This document shows, piece by piece, positions 1-13,000 of a DNA stretch of 64,000 nucleotides (the stretch's first letter is position 1; the number at the start of each line of letters is the position of its first letter). Origin of the DNA: Ricordea florida (taxonomy: Eukaryota > Cnidaria > Anthozoa > Corallimorpharia > Ricordeidae); NCBI GenBank assembly GCA_949710005.1, contig OX453278.1, forward strand, positions 7,634,597 through 7,698,596. The letters run 5' to 3'. A program made the translations under genes and the position numbers. The notes beneath the pieces were generated by a model. That model worked only from the letters and a program-made list of their open reading frames with translations. It was not told the DNA's origin and did no database searches.

Positions 1-1143
1 CACCCTCCACAGTCTCAGCAGGCTGTTTATCTGTTTCCGTCGTCTGAGTTTCTGCACTTTCATCTAGAGGTCCATCTGGCACTATGCCTTGCGTGTGAGG
101 TAATACCGAATGCAAATCTAATGGATTAAGCACTGTCTGTGCTTCATACAAGTTCAAAGGCAGTGTCCCAGCTCTGTCCATGGTGTTGTCTTGTCGGACA
201 CTACGTTGTCTTACACACTTGCCGTATCGTTTCGCCCAAAACCTCATCTCTGCTTCATCATTTCTGGACAATCGTTGTCCAACTGGTTTGGGAATTTCGG
301 CACGAACTAACTGGCCAGCATCAGAGGTTTCAGAGAGGTAGTAAGAGTTAGGGTGTGTGTAATAATGTGCAGACCATGGTGTCACTCTCTTTACTCCTTC
401 TTCAACGGATGAACCAAAAATCTGTGCATATTCGTAGAGAGTAAATGTTTCCTTCTTAAAGTGAGTAACTGCATGCTGGTTCTCGACATTCATTGTCAGC
501 AGTGATTCCAAGTTTAAGTTCAATTCGAATCCAGGAAATGAAGAAAGATCTTTCATGTTGTTCTCTAGTTTTTGAAGCGATTGTGCCATTAGCTCCAACG
601 ACTTCAAGCATTTGTTTGACGGGGTACCTTCTGGACCATATGTGGTTTCTCTCCTTAAGGACTGCAGTTGTCTTGCCTTCTGTGAGCACGTCTTCACATA
701 CTCCAGGACTTCATCAACCATCCCAATTGCTTCTCCAACTGACTTTTGGGGCTTTCTTTCTGTGCTTCTTTTGGAATGGATGTTAAAAGCCGTGACCAGT
801 ACTTGTAACTTCCCAAGGAACTCTGCAATTCCTGCCAAAGGTCTATTGACAAGCTTGATGGCACCACAACCAGAGTCTGCAACATAAATATTACGGTCAA
901 ACTCCACGCAAATTCCAATTGGTTGGCAAAGCTTGGAGTGTGTTTGCGAACCATCGCTATCACCTTTACCGTTCCCTGCAATCACATCAACTACTCCAGA
1001 TTGAAAGATCTTAACGGAGTGATCCTCACAGAACAGAATGTCTTTTCCAATCCGCGTAACATTAACTGCTTGCGATGATATGGCTTGGCCATCCAAATCT
1101 CTTACAATTCTTGTTACACCCCGTGTTGGATCAAAGATATGAA
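1..1143 (-). CDS. Left-truncated exon of an NHL-repeat-like protein
   Basis: A reading frame stays open for about 380 codons on the minus strand from about 1143 to the window edge, far too long for chance. It has no start codon of its own. The first third resembles beta-propeller NHL blades (motifs VIAGNGKGDSDG and NIYVADSGCGAIKLV). A helical, coiled-coil-like middle and a polar tail follow. A stop lies 27 nt upstream in this frame, and the sequence before 1143 ends in CCCACAG, so 1143 looks like a splice acceptor joining it to the ORF at 1114-1821. A frameshift is the alternative. Proteins of this type are, as I recall, repeated many times in coral genomes, so this may be a mobile or amplified family. 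Function is unknown. Confidence 0.5.
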
Positions 1144-1821
1144 CTGTGGGCCAGTTGCTAGCTTCTTAGCTGGGCAGATGTGCACACGCCGGAAGTATTT
1201 CAGATGGCCACTTGAGGTTCTCTTGCTTTTGTCAAGTTTAGGCGTCTTACTGCAAAGCAAACATGTGATGCCTTTCCCATCTTCGGCTAGTTTTACATCA
1301 TCAGTTTTGTCCAACAAATCTTTCAATTTTTCGTGTGTGCCAGGTATGCTTGTTTTCTTTGCTGCTTTCTTGGGCATTTTGCCCGCGTGAGTGGCGGCAC
1401 TTGCTGTGCTGCCCGAGGTCGTTGACCCTGAGATTCCCGGGACTGTTGACTCTGTAGTTTCTGTAGCTTTCTCCAACACAATGTTCACAGATGCCTTTTT
1501 AAATGTCGTAACTCGTTGGATAGTCCTCACCAGTAGTGACCGGGATTCACTGCCTCGAAGCATTTCTACTTGTTCTTTCGTTCTAAGAACAAAAGGCGCT
1601 CTTTTCGTGCTGCCCGCTTCAACGAAATCCACATTAAAAAATTCAATAACAAAGTCGCCAAATCCTCTTTTCGCAGCAGAGTCTTTAACTCCACAATGCT
1701 TGCCTGCAAGTCTGTTGGGCTGCGCTTCAGATCTAATTCGATCTTGCTGTTTTCCGTGTGTACTATCGCATTGTTCGAAGAAACATATTTCAATTCGATA
1801 ATCATAGTTCGCCGACAGCAA
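1114..1821 (-). CDS. Zinc-finger-like ORF upstream of the NHL-like exon
   Basis: This 235-codon ORF has a basic stretch (MPKKAAKKT, from an internal ATG at 1377) and a single cysteine/histidine module near its end: CLLC, then a histidine in SSGHLKYF, then HICP. That suggests a small C2H2 or BED-like finger. Its last ten codons overlap the next exon in another frame, so the real end is probably a splice or a frameshift near 1143. The first 150 residues have no recognised domain. It may be the 5' exon of the same gene as 1-1143. Function unknown. Confidence 0.4.
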   Translation of the reverse strand: MLSANYDYRIEICFFEQCDSTHGKQQDRIRSEAQPNRLAGKHCGVKDSAAKRGFGDFVIEFFNVDFVEAGSTKRAPFVLRTKEQVEMLRGSESRSLLVRTIQRVTTFKKASVNIVLEKATETTESTVPGISGSTTSGSTASAATHAGKMPKKAAKKTSIPGTHEKLKDLLDKTDDVKLAEDGKGITCLLCSKTPKLDKSKRTSSGHLKYFRRVHICPAKKLATGPQFISLIQHGV

Positions 1822-2007
1822 TTGCTCATGCTGGACGACGCCATGTTTGTTTTAAACAAACCGCTGATCAAGGACGTGACATGACCGCAGCGTAAAGCCT
1901 GGTAACGAGAACTTGCAATAGGAGGCCAAAACGTGGAAAAATACTGACTTTTTTGTGTCATCAAATGCGATAATTCGAGTATTTGTGTCAAATTATAGGT
2001 TCGGAGA

Positions 2008-2677
2008 CTAGCAAGTCTCACAAAGAAGAGAAATCCCATTCCCATTTTCCAAAGTGTTAGTCCCATTCCCAGTGGTAAAATCCCAGTCCCAGTGCACGAA
2101 TCCCATTTTCCCAGCCCAAAAAGAGGCAAATCCCAGCTCCCATTTTACCCCTTCAGGACCCTCTTCTTGGGATGGAGCCCAGATCGTTCTGCCACTCCAT
2201 GAATGCCTTCTTTCTGGCCAGCAGGTCTTCAATTTCTTTGCCGTTCTCATCAAACTAATTCTGGTTTCTCCGACTCTTGGAGTCAATGGCTGCCTTTGTT
2301 TTTCTGTTATCACTTACCTGAACGTTTCCACGTCTCCTTTAAGTCTCCAGTCAGTGGTCCAGTTTAGCTACCAGCTTATCAACCAGGTTGGTCTGAAACT
2401 TCTTTAGGTTGAAGGGCTGCTGCAGTCTGGCTATTTTGAAGAGCGTACGAACAAGCTTTGGGCGTTTTGGGCGGCGTGGCGGGATGTGCAGCTTCAGAGT
2501 AGAGTGAACAAGGCGGTGATCTGTCCAGCATTCGGCTCCTCGCATGGCTCTGGTAATGAGCACATCCTGGATGTCGCTCTGGCGGACAATGACTAAATCA
2601 ATAAAATGCCACTGCTTTGATGTGGGATACATCCAGGTTGTTTTGTATTTGGCTACCAATCGTGATGACGAGGTCAT
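2008..2677 (-). pseudogene. Non-LTR retrotransposon endonuclease relic
   Basis: Two broken minus-strand frames match the C-terminal part of an apurinic-type endonuclease domain from an RTE-like retrotransposon. The frame at 2351-2677 shows the conserved blocks FIDLVIVR and CWTDHRLV. The frame at 2008-2313 continues with the connector region after a frame change. No reverse transcriptase follows in place, so only a fragment remains. Within it, 2035-2155 is a run of degenerate ATCCCATTCCCA-like units. Confidence 0.65.
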
Positions 2678-2729
2678 ACTCTGCGCACATGCTCAATGAC
2701 AAGAGGTCGTTGTTGTACATCTTGCCAAA

Positions 2730-4130
2730 AAGGTAGATGAAGGTAGAAGGAGGTAGATGAAGGTAAACGAAGGTAGATGAAGGTATAAATGATGGTAGAT
2801 GAACGTAATTGAAGGTAGATGAAGGTAAATAAAAGTAGATGAAGGTACATGATGGTAAATGAACGCAGATGGAGGTAGATGAAGGAAGATGAAGGTAGAT
2901 GAAGGTAGATGGAGGTAAATGAACGTAGAGGAACGTAAATGAAGGTAGATGAAGGTAAATGAAAGTAAATGAAGGTAGGTGAAGGTAAATGAAGGTAAAT
3001 GAAGGTAGATGGAGGTAAATGAAGGTAGATGGAGGTTGATGGAGGTAGATGAAGGTTAATGGAGGTTGATGGAGGTAGATGAAGGTAGCTGGAGGTAAAT
3101 GAAAGTAGATGGAGGTAGATGAAGGTAAATAAAGGTAGAGGAACGTAAATGAAGGTAGATGGAGGTAGATGAAGGTAGATAAAGGTTGATGGAGGTAGAT
3201 GAAGGTAAATGAAAGTAGATGGAGATTAGATGAAGGTAGATGGAGGTAAATGAACGTAGAGGAACGTAAATGAAGGTAAATGAAGGTAGATGAAGGTAAA
3301 TGAAAGTAAATGAAGGTAGATGAAGGTAAATGAAGGTAAATGAAGGTAGATGAAGGTAGATGAAGGTAGATGAAGGTAGATGAAGGTAAATGAAAGTAAA
3401 TGAAGGTAGATGAAGGTAGATGAAGGTAGATGGAGGTAGATGAAGGTAGATGAAGGTAGATGGAGGTAAATGAAAGTAGATGGAGGTAGCTGGAGGTAGA
3501 TGAAGGTAGATGGAGGTAGAGGAAGGTAAATTAAGGTAAATGAAGGTAGATGAAGGTAGATGGAGGTTGATGGAGGTAGATGAAGGTAGATGGAAGTAAA
3601 TGAAAGTAGATGGAGGTAGATGGAGGTACATGAAGGTAGATGGAGGTAGATGGAGGTAGATGAAGGTAGATGAAGGTAGATGGAGGTAGATGAAGGTAGA
3701 TGAAGGTAGATGAAGGTAAATGAAAGTAAATGAAGGTAGATGAAGGTAAATGAAGGTAGATGAAGGTAGATGGAGGTTGATGGAGGTAGATGAAGGTAGA
3801 TGGAGGTCGATGAAAGTAGATGGAGGTAGATGAAGGTAGATGGAGGTAGAGGAAGGTAAATTAAGGTAAATGAAGGTAGATGAAGGTAGATGGAGGTTGA
3901 TGGAGGTTGATGGAGGTAGATGAAGGTAGATGGAGGTCGATGAAGGTAGATGGAGGTAGATGAAGGTAGATGGAGGTAGATGAAGGTGATTTAAGTTGGA
4001 TTGAGGCATATTAAGGTAAATGAACGTGAATAAGGGTAGATCAACTTGATTGAAAGTAAATGGACTTAAATGAAAGTAGATTTAAACGCGTAAACATTAA
4101 CGGATACAAGTTAATGGTTATAGCTGAAAG
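2730..4130. repeat. 1.4-kb minisatellite, 10-bp unit
   Basis: The region is a long array of a 10-bp unit, consensus GAAGGTAGAT, with variants GGAGGTAGAT, GAAGGTAAAT and GGAGGTTGAT. Three units make 30 nt, so one minus-strand frame stays open for 317 codons (3056-4009) and gives a decapeptide pattern. That frame is a by-product of the repeat, not a gene. The edges decay into diverged copies beyond about 3990. Confidence 0.95.
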
Positions 4131-6437
4131 TAAATGAATATGAATGAATTACCGTCTCTTACGTAGTTGGGGACTCGTGGTGGGTATATACATGAGGTAC
4201 TATATCAGTGCCTTATATGTGGGCTAGCATGACGTTCTTGCCTTTTTTTTTGACGATTTATTTTAGCTATCGAATCTTTTTTAAGTAGTTGCGTACACCA
4301 GGCGTATTTAATAACTTTAGTGACAGCATTTTCAATGTGTGAGGGTCTGTGTGAGGAGCTCCGCTTTTAGGCTTGCCTAAATCTATTTAATATCTCATAC
4401 AATCAAGACCATGAGAGAAGTACATGTACCTAAAGAAGCACAAGCCATCGGTGAATACTTCTTACAGTGGTCAAGTGCCCTTGAAAAGCCCCAAAGGCTC
4501 AAACAATTCAATAATGCATTAGGAACAAGTTTTTTGTTTCTCTTACAAAACATAATGCTGGAATAGCCAACTAAATAAAGTTTTGCCAAGTTAGTGATGA
4601 ATTTGTGAAAGGCTCAAAGACAAGTTCTTACTTACCATGGGCTTGTTAAAAAAAAAAAACAAACAAGCAACAAGACAAAGAAACAAACAAACAAACAACA
4701 ACAACAAAACAGTATTTTTGTGCTGACAGACAAATTGGTGTCCTTACCTGCACAGGTACATACAAGACTGCCTGCATTACTATATGTTCTCATTGTATAA
4801 AAGACAATACTGCATTCAGCAGATTTTTTATTTCTACAACACAAAAGCCACCTGAACACAAATGCCGTTCTATAAGCATTTTTTTACTAACCACAGACCA
4901 GACATACAAATCCTTTTTTAGATTTGGTACTTTAAAGGACAAAGCTAAAAAATGTCCAGTAGAGTCTATCGCTGTATACTGCAAGCTAGTCTTGATAAGA
5001 ATAATTGCTATCCCCTAGGTACATGCGTTATTGGACCAAGGGTGGGGTCAAGATGGCGGCATAATTGGCCAAGTTATTTTTTTGCATTTTTATTGATTTA
5101 GATGCAGTCGAGGTCAATGAAAATGCTAAAATGAACGAGGCCAATATCCAGCCATATTGACATCACAAGCTTGGTCAATAAAGGATTCATTATATGGCCA
5201 TTTCCTTCTGTTTTGTTTCACGGGACAATGCAGGGAATCCCAGGCTGGCAAGATAGGCCCACCTAGCCAATCAGAACATAGGACTCACTCCATCTTACCC
5301 ACTTGAGGAACCAACTATATTTAACAATTATTCGCCAAAGGCAAAGTTATTATTGGTGACTATTAACTGATGATCACTGAGCCTGAGGTGAATAATTGTT
5401 TTAACATAAATACACATGTGATTATTTCAAAAAAAGAAAAGAAAAAGCATTGTACAACACAAAAACATTCTATTTAATCAAAAGCATGCAAATGAATGGC
5501 AGCCATTTTGTTCATCAAGGTAATTGTCGGCGGATAATCCGAGATAGCAAACCAATCAGAGCGCATGATTTTGTATAATCACCTGAGTATTCATACTAAA
5601 ATAAAATAATGTCACTGTTTATGCCAGTTTTGATACCAGCTGGATAGAGAATTATCACATAGGTGGTTGACCACCCTTTCAATAACCCAGGCCAGAATAA
5701 GAACAGTGTGAATTTATATTGTGGGGGGTAGTTTAAAAAAGAAACTGGTGCTGTGTTGGTGGGGAATTGAAAGACAAGAGGTTGGGATAACCAAACAAGT
5801 TGATAAAGTAAGTTATAACACTGAAAAAGGGCTAACGCTCGAAATGCAGCCCTCTTTTTACCTTACAGTGTTACACAGTACCGCCCAGAAGTACTGACGC
5901 ACCCACTCGCGCCTAGGCCGGAAGGCAATTTTTTGTTTACATTTAAAGCGCGAGTGAATTTTTCCACACAAAACAACGCGCACTTGACACGCAATTAACT
6001 TTTCCTTTGTTATTCAGACTGGAAATGGTACTCCCAATGGGGAATTGAAACTTCTCAAAAGAAAATGGTAGGGATTGGTGCTCCCATTCCTACCATTTGA
6101 TCTGATGAAGGGCTGATTCTAAGAATGCCAGCACCCTTTAAATTTTGCGGCTGCAAAGCTTCCTTTATCAACTAATTTGATAAACCACTTTTTGTGTATC
6201 AATACTGTTATGTGACTAATACTATACATAAAAAATTACTCGATTCTGATTGGCTGAGAACAGTGCAGTTTAAATGTAACACCATTACAAGAAGTGTAAC
6301 ACCAGAGCAAATTACACATTGAAATTCTAGATTATGATTGGCTGAAAGACAATAGGAAATGAACTAAGCCAATGAAATCACATGAAATTATGACAAAAAG
6401 TTTCTGCGGAAAATTTGAGTGAGAAAAAATGGTTACA
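4131..6437. other. Intergenic region 3' of calnexin
   Basis: I see no coding exon here. The stretch contains an A-rich simple repeat at 4650-4705, one copy of a dispersed repeat (5323-5603), and at 5985-6060 a short segment related to 7590-7650. Small open frames (for example 4395-4589) lack coding character. Confidence 0.6.
5323..5603. repeat. Dispersed repeat, copy 1 (related to 9705-9945)
   Basis: The sequence from AACAATTATTCGCC through CACCTGAGTATTCATAC matches 9705-9945 over most of its length. Shared blocks include GGCAGCCATTTTGTTCATCA and GATAGCAAACCAATCAG. Neither copy codes for protein. It is an unclassified interspersed repeat. Confidence 0.7.
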
Positions 6438-6539
6438 TTAACCTTTTGAGCCTGAAGAGTGACTTTATAGATTTTACTCTGGCCAATGCCAGATGATTTT
6501 ACTTGTCACAGGGAGACCCCTTAGGGCTTACAGGGTTAA
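6438..6539. repeat. 100-bp palindromic repeat of the TTAACCC family, copy 1
   Basis: This copy starts TTAACC and ends GGTTAA around a core reading GTGACTTTATAGATTTTACT. The same unit occurs at 9344-9445, 9463-9564 and three times at 19136-19445. Its inverted ends and short length suit a non-autonomous DNA transposon. Confidence 0.75.
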
Positions 6540-6740
6540 ATCAAGAAAGGTTTACTCAAACAGTTTCTCATTCAATTTGGAATTATTTTACCAAAAAACC
6601 TTCAGCTTTTTGCAAAACTCACTCATGAAATTAATTCCAAACTGAACTCAAAATGGTATGATTACCATTACATAGCATACGTCACTTTTGGGGTTAAAAG
6701 GATTAATTTTCTGCTGTCCTTCCTGGGGCAACCTGACATT

Positions 6741-6746
6741 TTTATT
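6741..6746 (-). terminator. Candidate calnexin polyadenylation signal
   Basis: TTTATT on the plus strand reads AATAAA on the gene strand, about 225 bp past the calnexin stop codon. It is the nearest canonical hexamer I found. Confidence 0.35.
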
Positions 6747-6969
6747 CCAAAGCACAAACTGATCAATAGTTTTTAAATTCTTGAAGTTGAAGCAGGTTAA
6801 GTTAATACTCTTTTCCACTGAGTTGGCCACACATGCTATGAGAATGAACTCAAAATGAACCCTATAGTGGATGAATGCAACAAATACCAGTACATCATCA
6901 CTTTGAAGTATTGATCTTGAGCTGGATGGGAAGTGATTGATATAGCTCTGACGATTGAAAGGTTGGTAA

Positions 6970-7003
6970 TCACTCTTTCCTTGCGCGTCTCCTTGTTACA
7001 ACC
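6970..7003 (-). CDS. CANX: Calnexin last coding exon (basic C-terminus)
   Basis: After the acceptor TTTTCACAG the exon gives [10 protein letters not shown] and a TGA. The phase fits exon 18 (7775-7851), and the end resembles the RKPRRE tail of vertebrate calnexin. Confidence 0.85.
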
Positions 7004-10000
7004 CTGTGAAAAGAAAGCATGACTCAAGTCACGCCTACTGCAAAGTAAGAATACGGCAAAAACAAAAGGAATGCTTAATTTGGATATATGATATCAGGGC
7101 TAAAAATTAACTCCAGTGCTTGGTGGCCAGTCGGGCGAGTTTCATTGAATTCTTAGTGGCCCATCCCAAAATGAAGTAGCCTTTTTTGTCACAAAATCAA
7201 AATGGCATCTATATGTTGTGAGTGTTGATTGCTCATGAAATCACTGTTAAATTTCCACTTCAGAACTAAAAATTCACTAAAATGGATGATTTTAGAGTCC
7301 AGGCAAAGAATCGAAGAGTAAGGTAGTCCAATTAAACTACATATTGTGTTTTATTTTTAACTTTGTACTTCGCATAATTTACATTGCAACGTTTCAAAAT
7401 TCTGTACCATAGTCACACATCGGGTGTTCAAAACCTTAAGTTTTGCTAGCCCTGGTCAGTTTTAACTCGCCATTTGCAACAGTGCAACCGCCAATTTTTA
7501 GCCCTGTGATATCACTCGCCACTCACATAGATAAAAAGTTGATTAATTGATTGATAAGAGAGTCAGGCACAAGAAAAGTGACACCTCGTACGCAATTAGC
7601 TTTTTCCTTTGTTATTCAGACCAAAAATGGTGTTCCCAACTGGGGATTGAGGGTTTTAATCAAAGTCAAGCATGAGAAGTTCTCAGTATAGGAACTGATT
7701 GAGTATTCAATACGATACGATGGTGCAAGCCATAAAATGCTAAATCATGTTAAAAATATCTTGGTTGATCTTACCCATCAGCTTTTTTTTCCTTGTCTAC
7801 TTCATCTGCGCCAACAGAATCCTCCTCTTCTTCAGCTTCCACATCAGCTTCCTATTCATACAAAAACAAAGGTTGCACATTTTAAAAACATACAACACAA
7901 TGCAATACAATATTGGTTCATTCACGATGCAAAAACAATAACAAATAAATACACCATGAAAAGGAAAACACGAGGTCGGCCCTATAAAGTTTCCTAACAA
8001 AATAATAAATTGAGACAGAATGATAAAAACATTTTAATTTATAACCGCCACTAATTACCTATTTATAAGTTTAAAAAGGCTTCAATTTCACAATAAGAAG
8101 CTTTAAAGATTCTACTTCAACTACATGTTACGGTAAGTCGTTCCATTCCTTCACCATGCGGACAAATACCAAGTACTTGTAAGAATTAACCCTTGAATAT
8201 TTGACGCCTAATTCAGAAGGGCGGTTAGTGCGTGTCCTGTTATCTCTATAGTGACTTGTAGCACAATGCACATGTAGATCAGTGTAACATAGGTGACTCA
8301 TAAAAATGTGTAAAATATCCCTAAACCATGATTACTTGCCAGATATTAAGTAATTAACACAAAACAAACATATTTGAAAAATTTATTGTTATAATTCTTG
8401 TGTACAGCTTATTAAGGAATTACCCAGAATCCTTGTTGGGTGTAGCATCTGACTATTTGGCTTGCTTAGGGCTGGTTCACACTTTGACATAAGCATAAGC
8501 ATAAGCATAAACATAAGCATAAGAAAAATATGTGTGAACCGGGGTTACATAAGCATAAGCATAAGCATAAGCACAAGGAATGGAACTTCTTCCATTTTCT
8601 TATGCTTATGCTTATGCTTATGTAACCCCGGTTCACACATATTTTTCTTATGCTTATGCTTATGTCAAAGTGTGAACCAGCCCTTAGCATGACTATTACA
8701 CAAGACGTTACACAGTGATTTTGTAACTATCTTCTTGCATCTTCAATATTTTTTATTCCTCTATTCTTCCAAATGACAATTTTTAACATATCAATTAACT
8801 ACATGTACAATCCTTGTTGAAGTGAGGTAGAAAGTTTGAAAGAAATCTGTCTTCAGGTTGCAAAGATATTGGAAAATATATTTGAGCCGACCACTTATGT
8901 ACACATAGATCATGCTACAAGTCCAGTAAATTTGAAAAAGTCACTACACTTCAAATTATTTAAGCCATCAGTTAGTTTTATAACATTCCACAATGGAGGC
9001 AAAATGCCTCCTTTTCTCTGAGGTGGGCCGGTTCAAAATTTTCTAATGTTCACACTCCATTTCTCCACGTCTTTGTCCAAGTGTGAGCAATGATGTTCTC
9101 CTCCTGACTTTTTCAAGTGCAGAATGTCTTTTACCAGGTAAGGGCACCACATCTTGATTTGTTGGTCCTAGCGTCTAACACCCTATTTGCCAACTGCCTC
9201 TACTCGAGTGCTCCACAACAAGTTGGAGGAAACATCCAAGTGAATTTATATTATTTAACACCTATGCATGGGTTTCTTAGTGCCTCTGTCGCAATCCAGC
9301 AAATATTAAATCTGAATTAAACTGAGTCAAAGAAACACGATAATTAACCCTTTTCCCACTTAGAGTGACTTTATAGGTTTTACTCTGTCTAACGCCAGAT
9401 GATTTTACACATCAAATGGAGACCCCTTGGGAGTGAAAGGGTTAAAAAAACTATTTCCCTCATTAACCCTTTCACTCCCAAGAGTTGACTTTATAGATTT
9501 TACTCTGGCTAGCGCCAGACGATTTTACTCGTCAAATGGAGACTGTCAGGGGTTAAAGGATTAAACCAAGCTTTGTTAAAATGTTTCCTCATGTCATAAA
9601 CACAAACTTGCCTTTTATAATGATTTAAATGTTGACCACCCCTGTTTTAATGGAAGTGAGAACTTCAGTTATTGTATTTGACCTCATCTTCTCCACAGAG
9701 CATGCAATTAACAATTATTTCCCTGAGCCTGAGGCAAATAATTGTTTTAGCATAAATACACAGGTGATTCTTTCAAAAAAGAGAAGAATAAGCATTGCAC
9801 AAGACAAAAAAAAATTCTACTTCATCAAATGCGTGCAAACAACTGGCAGCCATTTTGTTCATCAAGGTCATTATTGGCTTATAATCCAAGATAGCAAACC
9901 AATCAGGGCGCATGAGTTTGTACAATCACCTGAGTATTAATACTAATAGCTGATACTGTCAAAGTTATACTGAGTAATATGGGTAAATGCTACTTCTCAT

Positions 10001-13000
10001 GCAATGTCTCATTGACCGAAAAAGGCCTAAGACAAGGTCAATCAGGAAATATTACTTGATAAATTGGACTTTTAAATTGGACTGGGTTTCCAGGGATTGA
10101 TAAATAACTGGTTCCAACCATATTTAAAAAATAGAACACAAACACTTCACATTGGAGAAAATTTGTCAACTAAACTTATTTCTCCCAGTGGTGTCCCCCA
10201 GAGATAAATAAGTCCTTCGACCTCTTCTATTTGTACTCTACATTAATGACATTTGTCTCAGTTCTGATAAAACTAACATTTTATCTCTTTGCAGATGATA
10301 CCTGTATACTTTATATGCTGATAAAAAGCGATTGACCAAACAGTTAATGCAGAGTTAAATACACAATTAGTTGACTACAAACAGGTTGACATTGAATACA
10401 AAAAATCAAATTTTATAATTTCACAAGTGTCGCTTAATCTAATAAATTTATACTGATCAAAGGGAACAGACTATTCCTTTATTTAGCAAAAATTTTGCCT
10501 GTTACGTTCCTATATTATGAAGCCATAAGTAAATTAATGCTTGACATGCACAATCAGAGTGCCCCAATCAACATTGTGAAACTTTTTACTAAAACATCAC
10601 ACATTCATACCTACAATACTTGATCTTTCAAGTTGCAGCTCTTTTGCACAAAGAATTCTAGACTAAACTTACTTAAAAGCATTCCTTGTTTACTCACTGT
10701 CTATCACTTGGTAGATAATGAGTGACACGATTCAAGGCAGCGTTCAAAGTTGGGTTTTATTAAGAAATATGACAGACATGTCTATACTTGCCTTCTCTTC
10801 CTCATCATTCTTTTCATCACCCTGCAATAAATTGTGCAGAGATTGATCAATACTATGATACTGCCACATTCAAACTTCTAAATGGCAGTGAAAACTATCT
10901 CAATTTTTGTCATTTGCTTGCATGATATTGAAGGTGCAAATATGAGAGTGAAAGTGAAAAGCAACATTGTGTGATTCCAGAAAATATCCATACCCCCCAC
11001 GGATGGTTCTTCCGATTAGACCCCCCCACCCCCTAGGAATTTCCGTTCCAGAGGGGTCATGTATAACCCCCACTGCCCCCAGGAATTTCCTATTTTCTTT
11101 TTCATGGCCTTTCGTAAATTTTTTAAAGTCGTTGCTTTCTCTATAATTTTGCGCGTTTGAAGGTCTAGTTTATAGATCAACTTTATGGGAAATAAAGAAC
11201 GAATGAATGAACTTCCGTTGTAGAATCATGTTTTCTTCCGGTAGGCAGAGAGAACCTGGGGTCTGGGTATTAATATGCTACGGTCAGCCATCTTGATTTT
11301 TCACGTGTAAACACAGTACAGTGCGAGCAAAAATGAAGTGACCGTTCGTCGTCGGAGAGATGATAGCGAACGCCCAGCAAAGAAAAAAAACGTTTTGAGA
11401 CGAACATCTTTAAATTTTGTCTCGAAAAGGCATCTATTTCTAATTTTTGTTGTGCTAAAAATCAAAATAATCCAAGTAAGTACCTCGTACGATCGATCGC
11501 ATTTTTTACAACCCTATGGAAAATTCCTCTCGTGGGCATCCCCCATACCCCTTGGAAATTTCTACCCTTTAGCCCCCCCACCCCCTAGGAATTTCCATTA
11601 ACCATCCCTGGGGGGGGGGGGAGGGGTATGGATATTTTCTGGAATCACACATTTTGTTTTAAAGACAAACACTCGAATAAGGAAGCCAAACCTAAACGAT
11701 GTTTTAACAGGATGCTTTTCCCAAAATGACACATGTACAGGTATGTTTGGGTGGCAATTTGTTCTCATTTTCAGCAGAACATAAAAACATTTTAGTGTCA
11801 AGCGAAATATCACAATACTGCATATTGGCCAAAATAATGTGTACCTCTTCCCCAGCTGCCTCTTCTCCTGCCTTTTCCTCTAGCTGTTCTTCTTTTGTTT
11901 CAGTTTCAGCCTAACAGTACAAGAAATAAACCTTAAATACGGTCAACAAGCAGTTAATCAAAATGGATCAATCCAGGACTGCTCTGTTCAAGTTGCCCTC
12001 TTATCAATACTGTTTCATCTCATATGAAACTATTTGTTAGAATCCAAGTTAGAATGTGTATTTACAACTGACTAGCTAGAGCGTGTGAAGTAGTGTAGAA
12101 GCTGACATTGAAACTAGAAAATTAGTGAGCATCCTTTTTTGAAGCATATCATAAGGCTGAAACAACTTTGTTTGTTAGATGACCTCTCAGCTTAGCTTTT
12201 CACTGAAACAGCACTGGGTTAGCATTCAGATCCTTGATTTTTGCTTTTTCATTTTTCTTAACATCATTGCCTACATTCCCTTTTTACATAGGTTTCAAGT
12301 ATCCTGATCCCAATCTCACCACATTGTAACTTGATTACCATTTAACAATCTCAATAAATTTCGTCGGAGTATTGGTTTTTGATAACAATATTTTTGTTGT
12401 AAATGGCGAAACTAATACCTTGTTGTCATCCTCAGCAACATCCTCAGTTGGTTCATCTGTTTTCTTCTTTTTTGCTGCTGCATCACTCTGAATACATGAC
12501 AATTATATGAAGAGGATAAAGAACAAATCAGGCAAACAAGTGTATATTCCAGCCATACATAACTGACTAAGGGTACTGTACAAAGTGCAAATATTTTATA
12601 AATAGAGAAACTGCGGAAAAGTTTCATTGAAAGAGCTATGAATCCTTTTAGAGTATATAAATTCAACAGCATGAAAGCTTAGAGATCATGTTATGATTTC
12701 TGCATGAACAATAGCTAGGTACTGTGGTACAGTGCCAAGATATGAATGTTTAATCTGTCATTTTCAAGACTGTTTGTGCAAACAACTGTAAATGCGCATG
12801 AAAATGAATTCTGCCAGAGTAGTCAAGAGAAGTCGAGGGCCAGCAATGTCCCCAGCTACATTCATGTTTTTGCTAGCTGCATTTCACTGGGTTTGCTGCT
12901 TCTCCAAAGGGAAAAGAGACAAAAAAAACAATATAAATAACATTAACGCCTGCACAATGTCTACTCTTGAACATTCTCCTGCTATAGAAAATTTGTTTGA

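Noticed and set aside
3056..4009. 317-aa minus-strand ORF of PSSTFIYLHL-type repeats
   Set aside because: It lies wholly inside the 10-bp minisatellite and follows from the unit length; no gene signal.
8462..8692. Overlapping ORFs on both strands (SISISI and LCLCLC patterns)
   Set aside because: Produced by the TAAGCA hexamer palindrome, a MITE.
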